Source: Alphaproteobacteria bacterium
GTDB lineage: Bacteria > Pseudomonadota > Alphaproteobacteria > Micropepsales > Micropepsaceae
Assembly: GCA_003131925.1 (NCBI GenBank)
Contig: PKWC01000196.1
Coordinates: forward strand, 1-11,132
DNA: 11,132 nt
Direction: 5' to 3'
A program made the position numbers and the translations under genes. Under the pieces are notes generated by a model. It saw only the letters and a program-made list of their open reading frames with translations, searched no databases and had not been told where the DNA came from. Shown in pieces: positions 6,161-11,132 of the stretch; the first letter of the stretch is position 1, and each line of letters starts with the position of its first letter.

Positions 6161-6229
6161 TGCGTCAAGGCGCCCCAACCGTCGCGCGCGCCAGTTCTCG
6201 CGACTTAGCGATGTCGCGGATGAAACGCT

Positions 6230-7129
6230 CTACTCATCAGTGTCCGGAGCATCGTCCGGCATACAAATCAGTTGCGGGTTATCAAATCTCGCAGCGCCTC
6301 CGGATACTGCGAACCCTACTTCGCTTGGTACCCATGTCATTCGCACTCCATGCGATTCCATGCTCGCCACGCGCCCGGTGACAAGCCCTCGCGCATTCCA
6401 AGCGATAGACAGGGTCTCTATCGTGCCCAACGGTCTCGCATACGAAAATCGTTCAACTATGTCGGTGTCTCCCTTGCGAGGGATGACAAGAGCAAAAAAC
6501 TCTGTGGGGGGAATAACGTTCAACCAGCTCTGCATGTCCAGGTACACCTTGTCGTCGCCGTTCTCGACCGTCAGCCACGCGCGTGGGGGTTGCTCGTCCA
6601 CCGCGGGCCCCTGAGGTTTCCGAAATTCGAGTGTCGCGACGATCCTGCCGCTGCGACAAGGTGCGGGCTTCATCCTTTTGTCGAACTTGTCGCGCGGCGC
6701 TTCGATCTCGAACGAAGGTGGGAAGAGGTCCCCAGCGGGCTTGGGCGCAGCCGCCGGCGCCGAAGCGGCATCGCCTTGTGCAGGCGGCTGAAAGCCAAGA
6801 GCGATCGTGGTGGCACCGGTGACGTTTTTCCCGTCCCTGGTCGCGGGAACAAACTTCCAGCCCATCACGGCGGCGATCGCTGCCGAATCGAGATCGTTGA
6901 AGCCGCTGGTCTGGCGAAGCCGGATTCGCTCGACCTTTCCGTCTCCGCCGACTGCAACATCAAGAACCGCGGCACCCTGTTCGTTGGTCTTTGCCGCGCT
7001 CGCCGGATAGGCAGGCTGCATGTTGACGCCTGACGCATCGATATGCGGCGGAGTTTCGGCGGCTTCTGCGGTCGCCATGCTGAACGCCGCGCAAACGATG
7101 AGAGCGCCTGTTTCGAACCGGGCGCGCAT
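6230..7129 (-). CDS. Exported protein with N-terminally placed TonB C-terminal-like domain
   Basis: This is a 299-aa protein with a signal peptide (about 1-23, ending MATAEA) and no further membrane segment. Residues about 38-113 match the TonB C-terminal fold: QPAYPASAAKTNEQGAAVLD, then GGDGKVERIRLRQTSGFNDLD, then AAVMGWKFVPATRDGK. A proline/alanine linker (about 114-133) leads to a roughly 165-residue C-terminal domain that I cannot name, with a cysteine in PAPCRSGRI and another near the end. ATG 7129 was chosen for the signal peptide and the purine-rich GGGAGGGGG just upstream. Classical TonB carries this domain at its C-terminus behind a membrane anchor and proline-rich spacer; here it is first, so a role as energy transducer is unlikely. 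Flanking genes are on the other strand. Confidence 0.8.
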   Translation of the reverse strand: MRARFETGALIVCAAFSMATAEAAETPPHIDASGVNMQPAYPASAAKTNEQGAAVLDVAVGGDGKVERIRLRQTSGFNDLDSAAIAAVMGWKFVPATRDGKNVTGATTIALGFQPPAQGDAASAPAAAPKPAGDLFPPSFEIEAPRDKFDKRMKPAPCRSGRIVATLEFRKPQGPAVDEQPPRAWLTVENGDDKVYLDMQSWLNVIPPTEFFALVIPRKGDTDIVERFSYARPLGTIETLSIAWNARGLVTGRVASMESHGVRMTWVPSEVGFAVSGGAARFDNPQLICMPDDAPDTDE

Positions 7130-7376
7130 GAGAACCCCCTCCCGCCACACATTCGGACCCGCCACCAAACAAAGCATACAAGCGGCACGTCTTCAAATGT
7201 CGACTGCGAGGAAAGTCGTTACCAAAATCGTAGAGAATTGTTTCCTCTCCATTCCCGGGGGAGGTTCCGCCGCAAGAGCGGAGGGGGGCGGCCCTTCAAT
7301 GCGACCTGACCTTGCCGTCTCTTGGCTCGGCGCGCGGGAGCCGTCATGATTGCGGCGGCGCCCGGGAGAATTCGTC

Positions 7377-7505
7377 ATGTCGATATTCGTCGATCTGGGG
7401 CACGAGCTCCATGAGATGCGCCTGACCGAAACCGTAAGCGATCTGGCCGCGCTGCTCCGAGCCGAACGGAGCGCGCCGGACCTTCCATCAAGTGCTTCCT
7501 CATGA
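7377..7505 (+). CDS. Possible 42-aa small protein coupled to the downstream lipoprotein
   Basis: A short open frame begins ATG 7377 and reads MSIFVDLGHELHEMRLTETV, continuing to end PDLPSSASS. It has a good Shine-Dalgarno (GGGAGA, about eight bases upstream). Its TGA stop (7503-7505) overlaps the ATG of the next gene (7502) as ATGA, the usual sign of translational coupling. The protein is acidic/amphipathic with no signal peptide or membrane segment and no recognised family. It could be a true small gene or a leader peptide regulating the lipoprotein. The upstream gap (7130-7376) holds only a weak GC-rich repeat-like stretch around 7250-7290. Confidence 0.5.
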   Translation: MSIFVDLGHELHEMRLTETVSDLAALLRAERSAPDLPSSASS

Positions 7506-7825
7506 AAGCCATGCGAAGACTATTTAAGCGAACAGGCGTTTTGCTCGCTCTCCTCGTTCTCGCGGGCTGCGCCGACGACGTGCCAGTGGTCAAATGGTCC
7601 AGACCCGGCGCGACCTATGAGCAATTCGCGGCCGACCGCACCGCCTGCGTAGACCAGACGCGTGAGAGTTCGAAACCGTATTTTATTGGCGGTGTGCACT
7701 ATGGGAACCGGACAGATATGCTCAACACCGATCAGTTCCTGAAATGCATGGCGCGACACGGCTACGCGCGCGATCCCAAGGGTTACGCCGCACCGCCCGG
7801 CGATGAGGTTCCGCTCGGGCCTTGA
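7502..7825 (+). CDS. Small predicted lipoprotein, function unknown
   Basis: This is a 107-aa protein. A basic N-terminus (MKAMRRLFKR) and hydrophobic core end in the lipobox LAGC with Cys23 as the lipidation site. The mature part has the pattern YEQFAADRTACVDQ...FLKCMARHGY, with two cysteines at about 49 and 82 ahead of a GY motif. I know this arrangement from many small uncharacterised alphaproteobacterial lipoproteins. The start overlaps the stop of a 42-aa open frame (ATGA). A good intrinsic terminator follows the stop codon by ten bases, so the transcript ends here. Confidence 0.8.
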   Translation: MKAMRRLFKRTGVLLALLVLAGCADDVPVVKWSRPGATYEQFAADRTACVDQTRESSKPYFIGGVHYGNRTDMLNTDQFLKCMARHGYARDPKGYAAPPGDEVPLGP

Positions 7826-7835
7826 CCGTCCCGCG

Positions 7836-7866
7836 GAACCGCGTTCGCGCGCGGTTCGTTTCTTTC
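7836..7866 (+). terminator. Rho-independent terminator after the lipoprotein gene
   Basis: An 8-bp stem GAACCGCG (7836-7843) / CGCGGTTC (7850-7857) with a six-base loop is followed by GTTTCTTTC, a T-rich tract. It lies ten bases after the lipoprotein stop. Confidence 0.75.
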
Positions 7867-7935
7867 GATCGAAACGCGGCCTGCGGTGTCATGCCGGAAG
7901 TAGACGTGGGGCACAGTGAAACGAGGAGTTGCACC

Positions 7936-8379
7936 ATGCGCATTTCACCTTTGATGGCATCCGCTCTCGGCGCGGCGCTGGCAGTCGGCGTTTGCGGATT
8001 CATTGTCCCGCCCGCTTCGGCGCAGGATTACGGCCCCGCCTATGAATCAAGTCCGCCGGAAAGCGTGATCGTGACCGCGCCACGGCTCCGCATCGATTCG
8101 CACAGGCTGAACGGACCGCTGGAACGGGTTTCGATGTCGACGACCGTTCGCTACGACGATCTCGATCTCGGCACCTGGAGCGGTGAACAGGAATTGCGGA
8201 GGCGTATCCGCGACGAGGCGCACAACATTTGCGATCGTCTCGCCGACGCCTACCCGTTCTACCAGCTGCAGGGCGAACATTGCTTCAGATCCGCGCTGAA
8301 CAACGCGATGGCGCAGGTGGACGGCACGATCTACGAAGCGCGCCTGTATCACGCGTACATTGCCGAGCTCCAAGAATAA
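7936..8379 (+). CDS. UrcA-family exported protein
   Basis: This is a 147-aa protein with a signal peptide (about 1-29, ending PPASA before QDYGP). The mature part begins with SVIVTAPR, common at the start of UrcA proteins, and then has the family core VRYDDLDLGTWSGEQELRRR (about 71-90). Two cysteines at about 99 and 116 are expected to form a disulfide. UrcA-family proteins are small, secreted, of unknown function, and frequent in Caulobacterales, sphingomonads and relatives. ATG 7936 is chosen over the longer open frame because it starts the signal peptide and has AGGAG seven bases upstream. It sits behind the preceding terminator, so it should have its own promoter. Confidence 0.85.
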   Translation: MRISPLMASALGAALAVGVCGFIVPPASAQDYGPAYESSPPESVIVTAPRLRIDSHRLNGPLERVSMSTTVRYDDLDLGTWSGEQELRRRIRDEAHNICDRLADAYPFYQLQGEHCFRSALNNAMAQVDGTIYEARLYHAYIAELQE

Positions 8380-8411
8380 TCCTGCCGCCCGGTGCGCTTC
8401 ATCCGCGCCCC

Positions 8412-8440
8412 CTTTCCTCCCCCACGTTGGGGGAGGAAAG
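8412..8440. terminator. Symmetric hairpin between convergent genes
   Basis: A perfect 13-bp stem, CTTTCCTCCCCCA (8412-8424) with TGGGGGAGGAAAG (8428-8440), has a three-base loop. It lies between the convergent UrcA-like gene (stop 8379) and the minus-strand gene ending at 8462. It is probably a bidirectional transcript end. The CTCCCCCACGTTGGGGGAG core also looks like a dispersed palindromic repeat. Confidence 0.6.
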
Positions 8441-8461
8441 CGCAAGGCCACATACTTCGCT

Positions 8462-8974
8462 CTACGGCGCGTAACGCACGATCGTGGTGCGATAGTCCAG
8501 CGACACTTTCGCGCCGAAGCGGCTGGCGAACTCCACCTTCACGTTATGGGCGCCGCTCGACACGTTCGGGCAGATATAGTTCATCGTGTGATCGGCGGGA
8601 TTGTCGGTAGTGCCTTCGGAACCGAAAAGATTGTCGCTGGGCAGGCACACCGTGCTGCCGTCGAGCACCACGCGCGCCAGGAGAATTTCCCCGGCCGCCG
8701 TTGCCACCTCGCCCGAAAACGAGACTTCCACGCAGCCCGTTGCACCCTGGCTGAAATTCAGGGTTGTCCCCGACACGGTGACATAGGTTTTCTTGACCGT
8801 CGACACCAGGTCGGTCGATACGCTGTAGCTGGCGGTGCTTTCGGTGCAGGCCCCGGTGGACACCCCGGGAGCAACGGGCGCGTCTGGTGAATGAGGATAG
8901 GTAGTCGCGAACGCCGGGGGCGCCAGACAAAGGAGGAGAGCTGCGCCGCTCGCCAAACTCTTTACGCCACTCAT
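8462..8974 (-). CDS. Exported four-cysteine protein, function unknown
   Basis: This is a 170-aa protein with a signal peptide (about 1-24, SGAALLLCLAPPAFA before TTYPHS). The mature chain is rich in Ser, Thr and Val, with alternating beta-like segments and four cysteines (about 43, 81, 110, 135), consistent with a disulfide-stabilised beta-sandwich. The tail VSLDYRTTIVRYAP resembles other uncharacterised secreted alphaproteobacterial proteins, but I cannot name a family. ATG 8974 was chosen because GGAG lies seven bases upstream; another ATG two codons earlier (8980) is also possible. The gene is convergent with the UrcA-like gene. The 207-base upstream gap to the amidase contains a small hairpin next to the amidase stop and no other gene. 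Confidence 0.75.
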   Translation of the reverse strand: MSGVKSLASGAALLLCLAPPAFATTYPHSPDAPVAPGVSTGACTESTASYSVSTDLVSTVKKTYVTVSGTTLNFSQGATGCVEVSFSGEVATAAGEILLARVVLDGSTVCLPSDNLFGSEGTTDNPADHTMNYICPNVSSGAHNVKVEFASRFGAKVSLDYRTTIVRYAP

Positions 8975-9155
8975 ATGCATTCTCCATGGTTTACGCGGAA
9001 CTCCGGACTCTTGCCGCAAGGGCTCGTCCGAAGGTGCTTCTCGTAAACCCCTCCTGCCCCTAATCGCGCATGTTCCGCGACGAAGATCAAGGCGGGATTG
9101 GAGCGTGTTCCGTTCATATTGGACCAACTACGGATTAATGATTCAATTTGATCCG

Positions 9156-9181
9156 GCCGCACTGTAAGTCTCGCGTGCGGC
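9156..9181 (-). terminator. Hairpin directly after the amidase stop
   Basis: A 7-bp stem GCCGCAC (9156-9162) / GTGCGGC (9175-9181) with a 12-base loop lies immediately downstream of the amidase stop on the minus strand. No T tract follows, so terminator activity is uncertain. Confidence 0.35.
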
Positions 9182-10732
9182 TTAACGAATGATGCCGCCG
9201 GCCGCCGGAGCAAAGGCGGTGTTCGCGGCTGCGGAGTTCTCGAGGGACGGCAGCCAGGTTGGCGCGCGCCGCGCGTGGGTCGCGCTTTCGAAGCCGGCGC
9301 CGAGGACGAGCAGCGTCGCCTCCGACCACGCCCGCCCGATGAACGAGATGCCGACCGGCAACCCGCGCACAGTGCCCATCGGTACGGTCAGATGCGGATA
9401 GCCGGCGACTGCGGGCAGGAAAGACGTGTTGCTCGAATCATTGTCGCCCTTGACGAGATCGATGCGCCAGGACGGTTCGTCGGTCGGCATGACGAGCGCG
9501 TCGAGCCCGTTCAGGATTTTGTCGAGGCCATCTGTTCGCGCGATCTTCATCAGCATCGCGCGTGCTTTCAGATACGCCGGATCGGAAAGTCCTTTCGTCT
9601 TTTCCGCGGCGATGAAGATGTCCTGTCCCAACAACGCGTTCTCGCGCGCACTCGCCTTGTCGAAGGCAATTACGTCCGCGAGCGTGCGCGTCTTCACGGC
9701 GGGCGGCGTCGAAGAGAGATAGGCGTTCAGATCGACCTTGAGCTCCGTCTCCAGCTCAAGCAGCTCTGCGTCACCGGACGGTTTCGGATCGGGCGGGGAG
9801 AATTTTACCGGCACGATCACCGCACCGGATTTTCTCAGCGCCGCAATCGCACGGGCAAAGACTGCGTTCTCGTCGGTGGGCGGCGATGCATCCACGTGCA
9901 GGATGCCGATCCGTTTCCCACGAAGAGTCGCGTGCGCGATGGCCGCGAGATAATCCGTTTTGTGCGCATCGGCTTGCGCCGTTGCCTTGTCCACGGGGTC
10001 GGTTCCGGCCATTGCCGTCAGCAGGATCGCGACATCGGCGACGCTGCGGCCCATCGGCCCCGGCGTGTCCTGGCTATGCGAAATGGGAATGACATGCGTG
10101 CGCGACACAAGACCGACCGTCGGCTTGAGACTCACCACGCCGTCAAGCGAGCCGGGACAGACGAGCGAGCCGTCGGTTTCGGTCCCGAGCGACGCGGCGC
10201 CAAGGCTCGCCGCAACCGCCGCGCCGCTGCCGGAACTCGATCCGCAGGCGCTGCGATCGAGCACATAGGGATTTTTGACCAGTCCGCCGATCGCGGACCA
10301 GCCGCTGATCGAATGCGAGCTGCGGATGTTCGCCCACTCGCTCAGGTTGGTCTTGCCGAGGATGATCGCGCCGGCGCGGCGCAGAAGCGCAACGCAGGAG
10401 GCGTCCGCCCGCGGCCGGTTGCCGCGATAGATCGGCGAGCCCATCTCGGTCGGCATATCGACCGTCTCGATGATGTCCTTGATGCCGATCGGCATACCGT
10501 CGATCGGCGACAACGGCTCGCCGCCCCGCCAGCGCTCGCCCGATCGGTCCGCCGCGTCGCGCGCCGCCGGCACAGCGGTGGCCACGAAGGCGCCGATTTG
10601 CGGCTCCCAAGAGTCGAGCAGTTCGAGCGAGCGTTCGAGGAATTGCCGCGGGGTTTCTTTGCCGGCCGTAAAAGCCCGCGTCGCGGCGAGATACGATCGC
10701 AGAGCGGGTTTTGTTTGCTCCGATGCCGGCAT
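9182..10732 (-). CDS. Amidase-signature hydrolase, peptide-amidase-like
   Basis: This 516-aa enzyme of the amidase signature family hydrolyses an amide bond with a Ser-cisSer-Lys triad. Visible parts are GIKDII with the catalytic Lys (about 85), CGSSSGSGAAVAASLG with the cis-Ser (about 165), and GTETDGSLVCPGS with the nucleophilic Ser (about 189). LKPTVGLVSR and a C-terminal AGYPHLTVPMGTVRGLPVGI follow. The KTNLSEWAN, SGWS and SQDTPGPMGRS segments resemble peptide amidases (C-terminal deamidation) more than GatA, but the substrate is not certain. It has no signal peptide. ATG 10732 has a strong GGAGGAAAGAGG upstream; an earlier ATG at 10756 lies inside a repeat hairpin and is less likely. It is downstream of lpd on the same strand, separated by a repeat. 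Confidence 0.92.
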   Translation of the reverse strand: MPASEQTKPALRSYLAATRAFTAGKETPRQFLERSLELLDSWEPQIGAFVATAVPAARDAADRSGERWRGGEPLSPIDGMPIGIKDIIETVDMPTEMGSPIYRGNRPRADASCVALLRRAGAIILGKTNLSEWANIRSSHSISGWSAIGGLVKNPYVLDRSACGSSSGSGAAVAASLGAASLGTETDGSLVCPGSLDGVVSLKPTVGLVSRTHVIPISHSQDTPGPMGRSVADVAILLTAMAGTDPVDKATAQADAHKTDYLAAIAHATLRGKRIGILHVDASPPTDENAVFARAIAALRKSGAVIVPVKFSPPDPKPSGDAELLELETELKVDLNAYLSSTPPAVKTRTLADVIAFDKASARENALLGQDIFIAAEKTKGLSDPAYLKARAMLMKIARTDGLDKILNGLDALVMPTDEPSWRIDLVKGDNDSSNTSFLPAVAGYPHLTVPMGTVRGLPVGISFIGRAWSEATLLVLGAGFESATHARRAPTWLPSLENSAAANTAFAPAAGGIIR

Positions 10733-10753
10733 TCTTCCTCTTTCCTCCGCTGT

Positions 10754-10866
10754 CATGCTCCGCGAAGGCGGAGCATCCAGTAGTCCCCGATGCGACGGTG
10801 ATTACTGGATCGTCCGCCGGAGCCTGTCATCGGGCCGGCCACTTCGGGCCGGACCCGTTGGCGGAT
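10754..10866. repeat. Composite palindromic repeat between lpd and the amidase
   Basis: Three inverted repeats are packed together. ATGCTCCGC (10755-10763) pairs with GCGGAGCAT (10768-10776), ATCCAGTA (10775-10782) with TACTGGAT (10803-10810), and TCCGCC (10813-10818) with GGCGGA (10860-10865). A GGCCGG-type palindrome lies at about 10833-10855, inside the last pair. It resembles the widespread alphaproteobacterial intergenic repeats that contain TACTGGAT and a TGTCAT motif. It occupies nearly the whole gap between the lpd stop and the amidase start and may end lpd transcription. Confidence 0.7.
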
Positions 10867-10884
10867 GATGACACAGAGGTTGTT

Positions 10885-11132
10885 TTAAATATTCAACACC
10901 CGCCCATACGCATCCAGCACCGCTTCCTTCATCATCTCCGACAGCGTCGGGTGCGGGAACACGGTGTGCATCAGCTCTTCTTCCGTGGTTTCGAGATTCA
11001 TCGCCACCACGTAGCCCTGGATCAGCTCGGTGACTTCGGCACCGACCATGTGGGCACCGAGCAGCTGGCCGGTCTTCTTGTCGAAGATCACCTTGACCAG
11101 ACCCTGGTCCTCGCCGAGCGCGATCGCCTTGC
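10885..11132 (-). CDS. lpd: Dihydrolipoamide dehydrogenase (E3), C-terminal fragment (cut by window edge)
   Basis: The last 81 or so codons are present; the frame is open to the window edge and continues outside. The sequence is the C-terminal dimerisation domain of the pyridine nucleotide-disulfide oxidoreductase family. It shows LGAHMVGAEVTELIQGYVVA, then the HTVFPHPTLSE motif whose His and Glu form the catalytic pair at the partner subunit's active site, then EAVLDAYGRVLNI. E3 reoxidises dihydrolipoamide in the 2-oxoacid dehydrogenase complexes and passes electrons through FAD to NAD+. The C-terminus is complete. Which complex it serves cannot be told from this fragment. Confidence 0.93.
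   Translation of the reverse strand, partial: KAIALGEDQGLVKVIFDKKTGQLLGAHMVGAEVTELIQGYVVAMNLETTEEELMHTVFPHPTLSEMMKEAVLDAYGRVLNI

Noticed and set aside
7250..7290. GC-rich CCGC/GCGG repeat-like stretch in the 7130-7376 gap
   Set aside because: The stem is only four bases and no second copy was seen in the window, so it is not listed as a repeat.
9890..9901. CACGTG core within the amidase as a possible third parS
   Set aside because: The flanks do not match TGTTT/AAACA; only the central six bases agree.
9275..10783. 502-codon open frame on the plus strand opposite the amidase
   Set aside because: It is an Arg/Gly/Asp-rich shadow of a GC-rich gene; the minus-strand frame has all amidase-signature motifs.

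Overview
The window looks like chromosomal DNA from a GC-rich alphaproteobacterium. The evidence is the rsmG-parA junction with consensus parS sites, an UrcA-family protein, an ECF sigma / RskA-like / fasciclin module, and dispersed GC-rich palindromic repeats between genes. The genus cannot be fixed from sequence alone.

Region 1 (1-2833, minus strand) is the chromosome-partitioning and RNA-modification neighbourhood: mnmG (tRNA wobble-uridine modification), rsmG (16S rRNA m7G527 methyltransferase), then the first codons of parA. Two perfect 16-bp parS sites (ParB centromere sites) lie here, one inside rsmG codons and one just upstream of mnmG. A ~177-bp palindromic repeat sits between mnmG and rsmG. 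Upstream of mnmG, where mnmE is commonly found, there is instead an opposite-strand GNAT acetyltransferase gene.

Region 2 (2902-3541) holds the GNAT gene, a strong 13-bp hairpin and a nested palindromic repeat.

Region 3 (3542-5599) is a self-contained regulatory module: a secreted fasciclin-domain protein (minus) divergent from an ECF sigma factor and a membrane-anchored RskA-like anti-sigma factor (plus, ATGA-coupled). The 274-bp intergenic region carries two divergent promoter-like elements with the same architecture, TGCATCC-N16-CGTA, one facing each way. This suggests the sigma factor drives both itself and the fasciclin gene. The gene set parallels the SigK-RskA-MPT70/83 system of mycobacteria.

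Region 4 (5600-8974) is a run of small exported proteins: a lipoprotein, a periplasmic protein with an N-terminally placed TonB_C-like domain, a likely overlooked 42-aa ORF coupled to a second lipoprotein, an UrcA-family protein, and a four-cysteine exported protein of unknown function. A second copy of the ~177-bp repeat lies at 5631-5807. A good intrinsic terminator lies at 7836-7866, and a 13-bp hairpin separates the two convergent genes around 8380-8461.

Region 5 (9182-11132, minus strand) carries an amidase-signature enzyme resembling peptide amidases, preceded by a composite palindromic repeat. Beyond that is the C-terminal end of dihydrolipoamide dehydrogenase, cut by the window edge.

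No tRNA, rRNA, CRISPR array, IS transposase or phage gene was recognised. The most interesting signals are the paired ECF promoters, the parS site embedded in coding sequence, the coupled small ORF, and the two copies of the terminal-inverted-repeat element.
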